DNA of 64,000 nucleotides from CAILZL01 sp963791615 (GCA_963791615.1 CAWBTE010000005.1:62001-126000); one strand, 5' to 3'; positions 8,528-18,275 are shown, numbered from the stretch's first letter. Notes: generated from the letters alone by a model not told the origin. A program made the numbers and translations.

Positions 8528-9926
8528 CGACCACCTTCAAATACTGCGTCTGTAATTCAGTGATCGTGTCGATGATGGCGCGCTCGCCACAGCCCGGTTT
8601 CAATGCGCTGTTGAGCACCTGAAACGTCTGATGACCATACGAAGCGTCGTCAGGGATGTAGCCGGTGCGGGCGCGTTCATTGGCCAGCGATACCATGAAG
8701 GTGTTGGCCAGCGGGGCTTCCTGTTTCGCCTTCACGCCGATCATGCTGTAAGGCTCTTCGCCAACCGCAGCGATTGCCACCGAGCCAATTGCCAGCATGC
8801 CGACGGGAATGCCCATGGCGGGCTGGTCCACATACACTGCGGCCATGCCCTCGCGCGAAGTGGGATCCATCTTGTCGCCGTTGGTGCGCTGCCGGGCGGG
8901 GCACATGGGTGTCTTCTGAAAACCGGCAATACGTGCGGTGCTGGTGGTTCTGGTGAAGGTCATTACCCGAATCACTTCCTCACCCAGGATCTGGCCTTCG
9001 CTCTCAATGAAGCGCAGCAACTCGTCCAGTACTTTTGGGTCGGCAGGTTTTTCAAGCACTGCCTTGCCGTTGGCATCCACTACCCGCAGCGGACCTTCGG
9101 AAGTTTCGCGGTTCATCTCATAGCCGGTAATCCCGGGGCCTGAGCGCGTCGCCATCACGTTGGTAGAAGGCCGCAGATACAGCGGGTTCTGGTCGCCGGC
9201 GGCGCCCAGTCCGAACGCAACGATGGCCTGATCACCGAATGCCTTCTCCACGTAGCGAGACATGGCTTCGGGGAAATCACCGGTGGTGGTGTCCAACGCA
9301 TACGCATTCACCGGATGCATTGCATAGCTCGCGTAAACCGCAATCGGCTCGCCCGATGGTTTTGTAAACGTCAGTACCGAAACGGTCTTGTCCGATGGTC
9401 CATCCAGATTGCTGTACTGGCCCCACTTACGCGTCTCAGGATGAATCGCGTCGCGATTGACGTTCAGGTAGCTGTGGCCGGTGCCGAAGCCCACGTGCGC
9501 CGGTTGCAGGTTTGCCCTGGCTTGACGCACGGCCTCCACCGCCGCCCTGGTGGTTGGCTCAAGCGATACTGCAATACGCGAGCGCGTCGACTGATAACTG
9601 TGTGAATGTGTCGATGACACCACCATCTGTGTGGCCGGAATGTTCAACTCGACACTGACCTGTTGCGAGATGGCAGGCCAATCGAACCGGCTGCCCGGAA
9701 TACTGATCAGTGCCGCACGTGTCGTCCCGTTATCAACAACAATCGCCCTGACATGGGTGCGCTGGTGTTCGTACTTTTCTGCCGCGCTGGGCAGAGCTGA
9801 CCATTGCGTGACGTCCACTCTGGCAGCACCAACCCGCAAGGAGCCTTCCACACCCGTTTGCGCCAGTGCCGGTGCAGTGGCCGCTAACAAGAGCAACGCC
9901 CTTGCTACTGGTCGATTGATGCGCAT
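8514..9926 (-). CDS. Neutral ceramidase superfamily protein, exported, lacking the nucleophilic serine
   Basis: This 470-residue protein has a signal peptide (MRINRPVARALLLLAATAPALA) and a neutral/alkaline ceramidase N-terminal domain (PF04734-like). Zinc-site features are retained: STHSHS at about residue 104, NYAMHP-type histidine in SYAMHPVNAY, and a GEE segment followed later by GYIPDDASYG. The ceramidase nucleophile motif GDVSPN is here AAGDQNPLY, so the catalytic serine is absent and amide hydrolysis by the ceramidase mechanism is doubtful. It is closely similar to the gene at 12618-13967 in its first 40 residues, which points to duplication. The stop codon lies in a short repeat. A metallo-hydrolase or binding role remains possible. 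Confidence 0.8.
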   Translation of the reverse strand: MRINRPVARALLLLAATAPALAQTGVEGSLRVGAARVDVTQWSALPSAAEKYEHQRTHVRAIVVDNGTTRAALISIPGSRFDWPAISQQVSVELNIPATQMVVSSTHSHSYQSTRSRIAVSLEPTTRAAVEAVRQARANLQPAHVGFGTGHSYLNVNRDAIHPETRKWGQYSNLDGPSDKTVSVLTFTKPSGEPIAVYASYAMHPVNAYALDTTTGDFPEAMSRYVEKAFGDQAIVAFGLGAAGDQNPLYLRPSTNVMATRSGPGITGYEMNRETSEGPLRVVDANGKAVLEKPADPKVLDELLRFIESEGQILGEEVIRVMTFTRTTSTARIAGFQKTPMCPARQRTNGDKMDPTSREGMAAVYVDQPAMGIPVGMLAIGSVAIAAVGEEPYSMIGVKAKQEAPLANTFMVSLANERARTGYIPDDASYGHQTFQVLNSALKPGCGERAIIDTITELQTQYLKVVVRVC

Positions 9927-10003
9927 GAATCCACCCGCCCTTTTTTATCGCTGTATCGTTGCGAAATCATAACCCCGCGCCGGGCTTCATGGGTAACACG
10001 CTG

Positions 10004-10035
10004 CTAGGGTCTGTTAACAGTTAACAAGCCCCTAG
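10004..10035. repeat. Imperfect palindrome CTAGGGTCTGTTAAC...GTTAACAAGCCCCTAG
   Basis: The left arm contains TAGGGTCTGTTAAC, which also occurs in opposite orientation at the other end of the 8514-9926 gene. The pair therefore brackets that gene as inverted copies. It lies in the divergent promoter region between 9926 and 10094. Confidence 0.55.
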
Positions 10036-10093
10036 TGCCCTGGTTCTGGCAGAATGCACCGCCATTCGCCGCAGCCAAAACGAGAGGGTACCC

Positions 10094-12424
10094 ATGCACG
10101 CCAGAAGACAGAACGTGAGTCAATTACTCACAGCGTTCGTATTTTTGAGTTGCCTGCTTGCAGACTCCGGGCTAGCCGCGACCACTGCGAACTTGCGCGT
10201 CGGCGCGGCGGTTCGTGACATCACCCCCAGCAGCGAAATGCTGCCACTCACGCGTGCCCCCAAGGTCGAAATGACCGGCGTGCTGGATCCCATCCATGTG
10301 CGTGTCATTGCTTTGTCGAGCGGCGGCGCGAGCTCGCTTTTGGTCGCCTCCGAGACCGGCAGATCGCTCGGTCCGCAGCTGGCGCGCGAACTCAGTCGCC
10401 ACACCGGGTTGCCGCTGGAAGCCATCTTCTTCACCTCCACGCATTCCCACGCAACCCCGGAGAATAGCGAGATCTGGCAGAACCTGATTGACGAAAAGGA
10501 AAGAGCTGCGGTTCCCGCCAATGAGACGGCAGTGGTGAAGCTCACCAACCAGCAGCGCTGGGCCATGTATGCACAGAAGCAGATGCTGGCGGCGGCCGAC
10601 GAAGCCCTTGCCAACATGAAGTCGGCATCCGTAGGCATCGGCTATTCAGAGAGCTACATCAACGTCAACCGCGGTGCGGTGTACAACAAGACTGTGGACG
10701 GTAAGGTGACGGAAACGGTAGCGCTGGGATTCAATCCCACCGGGCCGACCGACAAGACGGTGACCGCGATTCGCTTCAATGACGAAAACGGCAAGCCGCT
10801 GGCATTCATCGTGAACTACCCCGTGCATGGCACCGTCATGCACGCCAACACCAGTATCAACGGCAAGACTGGCGTCAGTTCGGATATTCCCGGCATGATC
10901 TCAACCTGGCTGGAACAGAAGTATCCGGGTTCGGTCGCCACGTGGCTGAGCGGCGCAGCCGGCGATCAGGCGCCGTTGATCCAGAATCAGATGCTGACGC
11001 GTAATCCGATGACAGGCGAGATGGACGAGAGCTTCTCGAACTCTTACGACATGCTCACGTATCTGTCGCGGATTCACTTTGCCGACGTGGAGACTGCACT
11101 TGCCAGAATCAACAAGTACGACCACAACGTGTTGGTCAAGTACGACTACCGCGATGCGACGATTCCGGCCAAGGAGAGCGGCGATTACTCCATCTCGCTG
11201 CAACTGCTGCGCATCGGCGATATTGCGCTGGTGGGTTTTCCAGGCGAGTTGTTCAGCACGCTGGGCAAGGACATCAAGCAGAGCTCGCCGCTGAAGAACA
11301 CCATCGTGGTCAATCACGCGTGGCAGAGAACCTATCAGCGTCCGAGCTATCACGCCGACGATGCCTCGATTGCCAGGGGCGGCTTCGGCACCAACGCCGC
11401 ATACAAACCTGGCTATCTGAGCAAGTCTCTTGTCAGTCTGTCGAATGCCATGATTCGCGAGACCAACGAATGGACTTTCAATGGCGATGGCACTGCGACC
11501 AACAAAAGTGGCAAGCGAGTCATCGTGGGTGCGGATGGCGCGGCGGGCACCGCTGACGACAACCAGATTGTGAATCCCGCCGGCACCGTGCTGCTCAAGA
11601 ACGCAAAAGTGGCCGTTGATGCAGAGTCGGTTGCATACGTGCCGCTGGGCAATGGTTTCAACCTGTACGCCGGACAGGATCACAACCTGGGCACCACGGA
11701 CGATGTGGTTATGGGCTTCGGCAAGTATCCGCAAAGTGATCCTGCCGGCGCGAAGGCCGATCCACTCAACTGGCGTCTGCTGGATATTCAAGATGGCAAG
11801 GCGACACTGCTCGCGAGTAATCAGCTCAACAGCATTGCGTTCAATCTGCAGGCCGGCGACGGCAATGACTGGATGAAAAGCAACCTGCGCGCGTGGCTCA
11901 ACAGCGAGGGTGGGCGTAATGACTCCGGCGACACCATCGGCTTCTACAATGCTGCGTTCACTGCTGCTGACAAGGCCAGAATCGTTGCCACGCGCCTTGA
12001 CCGTCCAGTCGGCGCGCCGTTCGGCGCCTACAACGGTCCCGGCGTTACCAACGCGCCGAAAGCCTATGCGACGCCGGCCTCGACCAGTCAAGACCACGTG
12101 TGGGTGCTGAGTGGCGAAGAAGCGTACAAATATTTCGGGCCCAGCAAGCTGCGCAGCGGACCAAGCAATGATGGCTCGGTGTTCACCAATGCCTACTTTG
12201 TGCCCAGCAACTACGCGCGCGCCAAGGGTGTGAAAATCAATGTCGGTGGCAACGGTCCCGCTACCGTGGGCTACGGCGATTCCTGGATCAGGACCCCGGG
12301 ACGCACCGAGGGCAGCAAGTACTTCGCAATCTTCTTGAGCTCAGTCGGTAACTTCAACGCCCGCCGCGAAGTCAACAACGTCTACGGCGTCCAGCCGGCC
12401 GTGACCGTAAGCCTGGGTCAGTGA
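10094..12424 (+). CDS. Ceramidase-superfamily protein fused to a C-terminal DUF6273-like domain
   Basis: The 776-residue product begins with a signal peptide (core AFVFLSCLLADSGLAA). Residues about 35-470 are the ceramidase N-terminal-like domain with the zinc motif STHSHA, NYPVHGTVMH, the degenerate nucleophile site AAGDQAPLI, and GFPGELFSTLG supplying the acidic ligand position. After about residue 520 the sequence changes to a different domain: NWRLLDIQDGKATLLASNQ, SNLRAWLNSEG, FYNAAFTAADKARI, VWVLSGEEAYKYF. This is the pattern of DUF6273, found on many secreted multi-domain proteins. The family normally stops after the first domain, so the fusion is unusual. A palindrome-bearing MITE begins two bases after the stop. 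It is divergent from the related gene at 8514-9926. Confidence 0.8.
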   Translation: MHARRQNVSQLLTAFVFLSCLLADSGLAATTANLRVGAAVRDITPSSEMLPLTRAPKVEMTGVLDPIHVRVIALSSGGASSLLVASETGRSLGPQLARELSRHTGLPLEAIFFTSTHSHATPENSEIWQNLIDEKERAAVPANETAVVKLTNQQRWAMYAQKQMLAAADEALANMKSASVGIGYSESYINVNRGAVYNKTVDGKVTETVALGFNPTGPTDKTVTAIRFNDENGKPLAFIVNYPVHGTVMHANTSINGKTGVSSDIPGMISTWLEQKYPGSVATWLSGAAGDQAPLIQNQMLTRNPMTGEMDESFSNSYDMLTYLSRIHFADVETALARINKYDHNVLVKYDYRDATIPAKESGDYSISLQLLRIGDIALVGFPGELFSTLGKDIKQSSPLKNTIVVNHAWQRTYQRPSYHADDASIARGGFGTNAAYKPGYLSKSLVSLSNAMIRETNEWTFNGDGTATNKSGKRVIVGADGAAGTADDNQIVNPAGTVLLKNAKVAVDAESVAYVPLGNGFNLYAGQDHNLGTTDDVVMGFGKYPQSDPAGAKADPLNWRLLDIQDGKATLLASNQLNSIAFNLQAGDGNDWMKSNLRAWLNSEGGRNDSGDTIGFYNAAFTAADKARIVATRLDRPVGAPFGAYNGPGVTNAPKAYATPASTSQDHVWVLSGEEAYKYFGPSKLRSGPSNDGSVFTNAYFVPSNYARAKGVKINVGGNGPATVGYGDSWIRTPGRTEGSKYFAIFLSSVGNFNARREVNNVYGVQPAVTVSLGQ

Positions 12425-12426
12425 GC

Positions 12427-12573
12427 ATTAACCCGGCGGACAACAATGTCAGGCATGGCGATGCAAGCTCTTGTGTAGGGGCGGCTCGTGAGCCGCCCTC
12501 TTGCGTCTTTGAACACAGGAAGGGCGGCTCACGAGCCGCCCCTACGTCGGATAATGTTATCCACCGGATTAAT
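12427..12573. mobile_element. MITE-like element, 147 bp, inverted TTAACCCGGCGGACAAC ends (copy 1)
   Basis: The left end ATTAACCCGGCGGACAAC is matched with a few changes by GTTATCCACCGGATTAAT at the right end. An inner 26-28-bp palindrome pair begins GTAGGGGCGGCTCGTGAGCC and ends with its complement at 12545. The copy at 54704-54850 has the same 147-bp length and near-identical interior. No transposase is encoded, so it must have been moved in trans. It starts directly after the stop codon of the preceding gene. Confidence 0.8.
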
Positions 12574-12617
12574 AGCCGCGACAACGAGCAACCGCCTTGC
12601 AATGCGGCCCGCAAGGG

Positions 12618-13967
12618 TCACTGCATCGTGTCCGTCATCATCTCCACAAGATTATTGACGATGGCATTCTCGGCGCAGCCGCGCACGAAGGCTGCGCCCA
12701 TTCGCTCCCAGTTCTCCTCATCAGGAATGTAGCCGGCGCGATCGTTCACCAGCGTCGCCATGATCGTATCTTTGAACGGTGACACTTTGCGCAGATGCGA
12801 GTAGATGTTGGTCGACACCTCGCCCGAGACGCTGGTGATCGCAACACCGTTGATGCGGATCAACCCGAGTTGTATGTCGAGCTTGCCAGCGGGCTGCTGC
12901 GTCGCTGCCACCTGTTGAACCGGCTGTTGCTGCTGCGGGCCCGCCTGTGCGCCGCCGGGGCCGCCTCCGGTCTGCGGCTTCATCTCGCAAGCCACTGCGC
13001 GCTGCACAGCCTGTATGTGTACCGTCGGCGTGGCTGGCGCCATGCGCGCCGCGGTCTGCAACACTTCCATGCCAATCATCCGGCCCTGCATCTCGGCCAG
13101 CTCGACGCCGGGCGTATTTGCCCAAGCCTTGTCGAACTCCTTGTTGAACTTCGCATACTGGTCGCCCGCAGCACCTAGCGTCCACATCGCCACAACCTTG
13201 TCCTGGAATTGCTGCTCGACATAGCGCTCGGCGGCGCCGGAAATGTCGCCCCAGATCAAGTCTTGATGCTCAGCCGTGCCCGAGCCCGTCATGACGTTCG
13301 GATGCACGGCATAGTTCATCATCAGGGCAATCGGTTCACCGGCGGTGTTCTCGAACTTGAGCACCCACACGGTCTTGTCGGATGGGCCATCGGGATTGAA
13401 TCCTGCCCGCCACCGTCCTTGCGACAGCGCATAGCGATAGGTATTCACATCAACCGTGCCGCTGCCAACGGCCAGGCGCGCGGGCTGCATCGTGGCTTTG
13501 GCCTTGCGCAGCGCCTCGACGACGGTGTCGTCTGCCTGTTGGGTGTACTCAGGTGTGGACCAAGGACGCTTCTGAGTGACCGAGGAGGTTCCCGGCGTTG
13601 GCGGACCGCCGCGTGGCGCACTGTGGTTGTGGGTCGCTGCGATCATGATGTGGTCGGCCGGAATTGCCAGCTCCCTGGCGATACGCTCCCGCAGCGAACG
13701 CGTGTTGCCGTATTCAACCAGATCGACGGCCACGATCGCCGCTGTGGTGCTGCCATCGGCCATCACCAATGCGCGGGCATAGATCGGGTCGCGCACGCCC
13801 TTGAATGGCCGGTTGGGGATACCGATCAGTCCCGTCAGATCTTTCGGCGTGACATCCAGCTTGGCAACGCCGACCCGCAATGAGCCAGCCACACTGGTTT
13901 GCGCCAGCGCGGGTGCAGTTGTTACCAACAAAAACAGCACCATTGCTACAGTTCGATTGATGCGCAT
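12618..13967 (-). CDS. Neutral ceramidase superfamily protein, exported, lacking the nucleophilic serine
   Basis: The 449-residue protein has a signal peptide (MRINRTVAMVLFLLVTTAPALA) nearly matching that of 8514-9926. Family features are the Zn motif AATHNHSAP, NYAVHPNVMT, the nucleophile region TLGAAGDQYAK (serine lost), a SVSGEVSTNIY segment, and an AGYIPDEENWE C-terminal segment. Unlike its relatives it has a low-complexity Gly/Gln insertion at about residues 325-355 (GGPGGAQAGPQQQQ), probably a surface loop. It is flanked by the MITE at 12427-12573 and by the molybdenum hydroxylase operon, which runs in the same direction toward it from 16.7 kb. Family assignment is good; the substrate is unknown and ceramide is doubtful. 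Confidence 0.8.
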   Translation of the reverse strand: MRINRTVAMVLFLLVTTAPALAQTSVAGSLRVGVAKLDVTPKDLTGLIGIPNRPFKGVRDPIYARALVMADGSTTAAIVAVDLVEYGNTRSLRERIARELAIPADHIMIAATHNHSAPRGGPPTPGTSSVTQKRPWSTPEYTQQADDTVVEALRKAKATMQPARLAVGSGTVDVNTYRYALSQGRWRAGFNPDGPSDKTVWVLKFENTAGEPIALMMNYAVHPNVMTGSGTAEHQDLIWGDISGAAERYVEQQFQDKVVAMWTLGAAGDQYAKFNKEFDKAWANTPGVELAEMQGRMIGMEVLQTAARMAPATPTVHIQAVQRAVACEMKPQTGGGPGGAQAGPQQQQPVQQVAATQQPAGKLDIQLGLIRINGVAITSVSGEVSTNIYSHLRKVSPFKDTIMATLVNDRAGYIPDEENWERMGAAFVRGCAENAIVNNLVEMMTDTMQ

Positions 13968-14010
13968 GAATTTATCCCTCGATTATTGTTGCCCAACCAT
14001 AACTCTGCCA

Positions 14011-16237
14011 TCACCCCGCGCTGAGCGCCGCCTTCACCCGCTCGGGCGTGAATGGAATGCTGCGCAGGCGCACGCCAATCGCGTCGAACACGGCATTGCC
14101 GAGTGCGGCGCCCACCGGTGCGCACGCAGCTTCGCCGGCGCCGACTGGTTTTTCAGTCGGCCGGTCGATCAGCGCAATTTCGACCTTGGGCGCCTGCGAG
14201 AAACGCAGGATCGGGTAGCTTGCCCAATCCACGGTCGTAACGCGTGATCGGTCGAATTTGATTTCCTCCATCAGCGCGCGGCTTAACGTCTGCAGGATGG
14301 AACCCTCGACCTGCGCGCGCACGCCATCCGGATTGATGATCAGTCCGCAATCGTGGGCACACACCACCCGCTCCACCTGGATGCGACCCGTCGTGCGATC
14401 CACCGCGACTTCCATGCCCATCGCTACATAGGCTTCCACGTTCTTGTAGTGAATGTAAGAGATACCGCGACCGCGTGCGATTGTCCCTCGTGCAGCAGGT
14501 GCAGGCGATGCGCGCTCCTGCCACTTCATCATCTCGGCGACGCGACTGAGTACCGCAACGCCGCGTGGTGCAGTAAGTCCTTTAAGCCGCATGGCAAGTG
14601 GATCAAGTTTCGCGGCGGCTGCGAGTTCATCGACAAAACATTCAACCGCAAAACAGTTGGCCGGCTTGCCGGGGGAGCGGATTGGCGCTGGGCGCAGCGG
14701 TGTGTCCTTGAGCCAATGAACGACAACCTTGATGTTTTTCGGGCTGTAGGGTGGATCACCATTCTGCGAGATCTGCCCGGTGGAGATGCCCAGCGGCTGA
14801 TCAATGCCCGCCGAGCGTGGCCCAATCAGGGGTGTGTTGGGCAAGCCGGGAGTTGCCTGTGGCAACCATAGATCGGACTGCCAGTCGAGAATGTTGCCTT
14901 GGGTATCGATGGCGCCACTGACGTCGATCAACTGCGGTGGACCTTTCGGGTCCCAGCCATGTTCATCTTCACGCATCCATTGCACGCGCACCGGCCGTCC
15001 CACCGCGCGCGACAGGATGGCGGCATCGGCCGCTGCGTCTTCGTGACCATTCATGCCATAACAGCCCGAGCCCTCAAGATAAATGAGACGCACCTTGTCC
15101 TTGGGCAAACCAAGAAAGCGTGCGAACGAGGTCTGGTTGCCATGTGTACCCTGCGAGGCTGACCAGATCGTGGCGCTGTCTGCTTTCACGTCTGCCACTG
15201 CACAGGACGGCCCCATCGAGCCATGTGTCTGAATGGGCCAGTGATACGAAGCCTTTAGCGCGATGGCATTCGCCGGGCGGCTGGCGGTTGCGTCGCCTTT
15301 ATTCAGCAGCTCCTGCTCCGCCACAAACGGCCCATCGCGCAACGAGCGAAGATATTCGTCCTGTACCGGCAAGCCCTGCCAGTCGCTCCACTGTGCTTTC
15401 AGCGCGCGCATGGCGCGTACGCAGGTCCATTCGTCTTCGGCCACCACGGCGAGGAAACTCTGGATGCGCACTACCTTCACGCCCGGTAACTGCGCAACCG
15501 AGGACTCGTCCACCGAGAGCAACTCAGCGCCGATACCCGGCGGGCGGATAACCCGGCCATGCAACATCCCGGGCAACGTGAAGTCGTGCACATAGGTCTG
15601 GCTGCCCGTGACCTTCGCAGGTACATCAGGGCGAGGCAGAGGTTTGCCGACGATGGTGTAAGTGCCTGGAGCCTTGAGCGGCGCTGCGGGATCAAGCGCG
15701 AGGTCAAACTGCTTGCCCAGCACCAGCGCAGCGAAGGTGATGCCGGTGCCGCCGGCTTTCGGGCGCACCTCACCGTCCACTGCCACGAGGTCAGCTGGCT
15801 GCAACGTTGAACTGCGTAGCGGCCATGTCGATGAGCGCCTTGCGTGCAGTCGCCGCCGCCTGCCGGATCTGAAGGCCGCCGACCTGAATACCGTTCGAGC
15901 CGGAGGTACGACCCTGATCGGGGGTGAGTGCGGTATCGCCTTCGACCATGTTGATTTTTGCAATCGGGATGCCGAGTTCTTCGGCAACGATCTGGCGCAA
16001 CGCGATGCGCAGTCCCTGACCGAGATCGACCTTGCCACTGAACAGCGTCACCGTGCCATCTGCATTCACAGACAGGAAGGCATTAACACGTTTGGGGTCC
16101 AGAACGCGCGGCGCGACGCCCTGGGCCGCGGCGGTAAGCAGCGCATTCGGTGTAACCAGTGCGAATGCAACCGTGAGTGCGCCAGCCTTGAGTACATCGC
16201 GGCGGGAGAAACCTGACGATTCGAGCTGAGTATTCAT
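14011..16237 (-). pseudogene. Isoquinoline 1-oxidoreductase-type molybdenum-binding subunit, one frameshift
   Basis: Translation begins at 16237, one base after the stop of the iron-sulfur subunit gene, with a Tat signal (FSRRDVLKAGALTVAFALV). The frame continues to about 15805, where one extra base moves the reading frame; the second frame carries the rest to 14011. Joined, the protein is about 741 residues, normal for IorB-like subunits of the xanthine oxidase family. These bind molybdopterin-cytosine dinucleotide and hydroxylate N-heterocycles or aldehydes. Visible motifs are VDLGQGLRIALRQIVAEELG, DQGRTSGSNG, YVHDFTLPGMLHGRV, GCYGMNGHEDAAADAAIL and the C-terminal GAGEAACAPVGAALGNAVFDA with the active-site glutamate region. 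Both halves are otherwise intact, so an assembly indel is likely. Confidence 0.82.
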
Positions 16238-16238
16238 G

Positions 16239-16709
16239 TCAGCCTCCCTGCGGCTGACTGGCCAAGGCGACAATCGCGGCAATGACGCGCGTGTGCGTAC
16301 CGCAACGGCAGAGGTTGCCATCGAGTGCGGATCGAATCTGCGCTTCAGTCGGTTGCTTGTTTTTCTCCAGCAGCGCCGCAGTACTCATGATGATGCCGCT
16401 GGTGCAGTAGCCGCATTGCGGCACCTGATGCTCGATGAATGCTTTCTGGATGGGGTGTGGATTCGTTACTGAGCCCAGTCCTTCGAGCGTGGTGATCGAC
16501 TTGCCAGACGCAGTTGAGATTGGCATCAGGCACGAGCGTACCGGCTGGCCGTCGACGATCACCGTGCATGTGCCGCATTGACCCAGACCGCAGCCGAATT
16601 TAGTGGCGGTAAGACCAAGACCGCGCAACACATAGAGCAGCGGCTTGTTCGGATCATCTGCTTCGGCTGACTTGGTCACGCCGTTGATGCGAAGGCTGTA
16701 TGTGGCCAT
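16239..16709 (-). CDS. (2Fe-2S)-binding small subunit of an isoquinoline 1-oxidoreductase-type enzyme
   Basis: I start at ATG 16709 (GGGGAAGC just upstream) rather than the longer frame from 16748. The 156-residue protein has the two-cluster layout of the IorA/CoxS family. The plant-type ferredoxin cysteines are in FGCGLGQCGTCTV with a fourth near RSCLMP, followed by the second cluster in PQCGYCTSGIIM and LCRCGTHTRV. It passes electrons from the molybdenum centre of the large subunit encoded directly downstream (TGA, one base, ATG), so translation is probably coupled. There is no signal peptide; export would occur by riding with the Tat-tagged large subunit. A second such pair lies at 33904-36759. 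Confidence 0.9.
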   Translation of the reverse strand: MATYSLRINGVTKSAEADDPNKPLLYVLRGLGLTATKFGCGLGQCGTCTVIVDGQPVRSCLMPISTASGKSITTLEGLGSVTNPHPIQKAFIEHQVPQCGYCTSGIIMSTAALLEKNKQPTEAQIRSALDGNLCRCGTHTRVIAAIVALASQPQGG

Positions 16710-16817
16710 ATGCTTCCCCGCCTTGATAAACCGCGATGGGCGCCGCAATGATGATGCAGCATTGCGATGATCGCAATCACCGCGTCAGGAGATCAAAAAC
16801 CCGTTCGTACCTCACAA

Positions 16818-18053
16818 TCAGGGCTGACTCAGCAGTTCACTCCTGGGCGGCAACCAGGGCGGTGCGCGCGGACAGGATGGGGTGTCCTGCAATTCGATTT
16901 CGGCAAAGCTCAGGTCAGGTTCACGGTCATAGCGTAAATCGCCCAGAGTCCAGCGGTCGTTGCTGAAGTTTGCCCAGGGAGCACGGGCAAAGTGCAGGAA
17001 TACGGCCGCCTCGCAATAACGGCTCGCCAGCGTGCGTAACTGATCGTGCGGCATGCGTATTTCACCCAGCCAGCGCCAGTCGGCGCTATCGGCAATCGCC
17101 ATCTTGTTGAGCGGAGCTGTCATCTGTGCAAGTGGGGTGCGCATCGGACAGTCTGCCGCCGGCAGCAGTGTTGGCGCGAGTGACAACATGGCGCTACGCA
17201 GCACGTATTCGCTGCCCTCTGTTTGCGTCAGGATGATCGCCCAGCACAGCGGATTGGCCGGCAGCGGCGTCAAGATATGATCGAGGGTTCGCGCCTGCGG
17301 AAACTGCTGACCGCTGGTCGCAGTCACATGCCCATCTGCGATTCGGCTGGCGAACGCAAAAACCGTGGTGATCGCAAGCCAGACAGAAATGCTGGCGAGC
17401 AAGGCTGGTTTCGGCTTTGCAAGTTTACCGACAGCGAGCATCACCAGAGTCAGTGCCGCCAATATGAAACACAGGGCAGGCGGCACAACCTGCGTCCACA
17501 CGCTCAACACGATGCCCGCGATCAGCACCAGTACGATCAAGCCACGCGCGATCCAGGTTTTCAGTACAAAGGCGAGCGGCGCGCACGCCGCCCAGAACAG
17601 CGGCTCGATGATGAACACCGCATCGCCGTAGAACCAGCGATTGTCGAAGGGCCAGAAAGGATGCACACCATAGGAGTTGCTTGAATCCATTGCGATATGC
17701 AGCAGCGGCGCGAGCAGCGCAATCCCGAGCAAACCGTAGCGGTCGCGACGTGTTAGTACGAACTTGCGCCGCCGCAATACATACTCGCAAACCAGCCACA
17801 TCAGCACCGCTGCAACCAGTGCGCCGATAAGCGTGTGCGTGTGGCCGCGATGCTCGGACAAATAATCGAGCTTGCTGCCGGTCAGCATCGGATAGATGAA
17901 ATCGGCATCCGGGAGATTGCTGCCAACCGCCATCACGCCGACCCAGAGGCTGCGGCGCGTATCGGCCGGCAGACCTGAACTGGAATTCGAAGTGAAGCGT
18001 GCCGCTGTGACACCGACCAGGGTGCCGATCAAGGTGTGTGTCAAGTTGTCCAT
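16818..18053 (-). CDS. YdjM-type membrane-bound metal-dependent hydrolase
   Basis: The start at 18053 (MDNLTHTLIGTLVG) is the usual beginning of this family; the longer frame from 18254 runs through a palindromic repeat and is unlikely to be translated. The 411-residue protein carries DNLTHTLIG at the N-terminus, SNLPDADF, HRGHTHTLIGALVAA and LLHIAMDSSNSYGVHPFWPF. These are the histidine and aspartate motifs of the YdjM/LexA-regulated membrane metal-dependent hydrolase family (DUF457). Seven or so hydrophobic segments follow to about residue 290, then a soluble C-terminal region of about 120 residues ending in a proline-rich tail. Natural substrate is unknown; in E. coli the relative is DNA-damage induced. 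It is divergent from the SDR gene. Confidence 0.85.
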   Translation of the reverse strand: MDNLTHTLIGTLVGVTAARFTSNSSSGLPADTRRSLWVGVMAVGSNLPDADFIYPMLTGSKLDYLSEHRGHTHTLIGALVAAVLMWLVCEYVLRRRKFVLTRRDRYGLLGIALLAPLLHIAMDSSNSYGVHPFWPFDNRWFYGDAVFIIEPLFWAACAPLAFVLKTWIARGLIVLVLIAGIVLSVWTQVVPPALCFILAALTLVMLAVGKLAKPKPALLASISVWLAITTVFAFASRIADGHVTATSGQQFPQARTLDHILTPLPANPLCWAIILTQTEGSEYVLRSAMLSLAPTLLPAADCPMRTPLAQMTAPLNKMAIADSADWRWLGEIRMPHDQLRTLASRYCEAAVFLHFARAPWANFSNDRWTLGDLRYDREPDLSFAEIELQDTPSCPRAPPWLPPRSELLSQP

Positions 18054-18071
18054 AGGGGTGAATAGTGCCAC

Positions 18072-18140
18072 GTAGGGGCGGCTCGCGAGCCGCCCTCCGA
18101 TTCCGATAATCAAGAAGGGCGCTTCACGAAGCGCCCCTAC
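18072..18140. repeat. REPIN-like inverted pair, GTAGGGGCG...CGCCCCTAC
   Basis: Two palindromes in inverted orientation start GTAGGGGCGGCTCGCGAGCC and end GAAGCGCCCCTAC, about 69 bp in all. They share the GTAGGGGCG outer arm with the elements at 12475, 54752 and 57731. It lies in the divergent promoter region between the YdjM-type gene and the SDR gene. Confidence 0.75.
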
Positions 18141-18275
18141 AATACGACCAACGATACAATCATCAACTTGGCGCCATTCGTCCATAGGGGTCCGCGCGCG
18201 GAAGCAGTGCAGCCGGGCTCCGGCGGAATATCTATACTGCAACGCCCTCTGCAAGTCCTGTCAGTGAGGTTTGGC

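Noticed and set aside
10901..12097. Minus-strand frame of 398 codons opposite the ceramidase-DUF6273 gene
   Set aside because: It is a shadow of the conserved coding strand; the sense frame has continuous family motifs.
12475..12549. Palindromic repeats considered as a CRISPR array
   Set aside because: There are only two inverted copies in each element, no regular direct repeats with unique spacers, and no cas gene.
16818..18254. Longer start at 18254 for the YdjM-type gene
   Set aside because: The extra 67 codons are translated from the REPIN and the divergent promoter region and lack a ribosome-binding site; the family begins at MDNLTHT.
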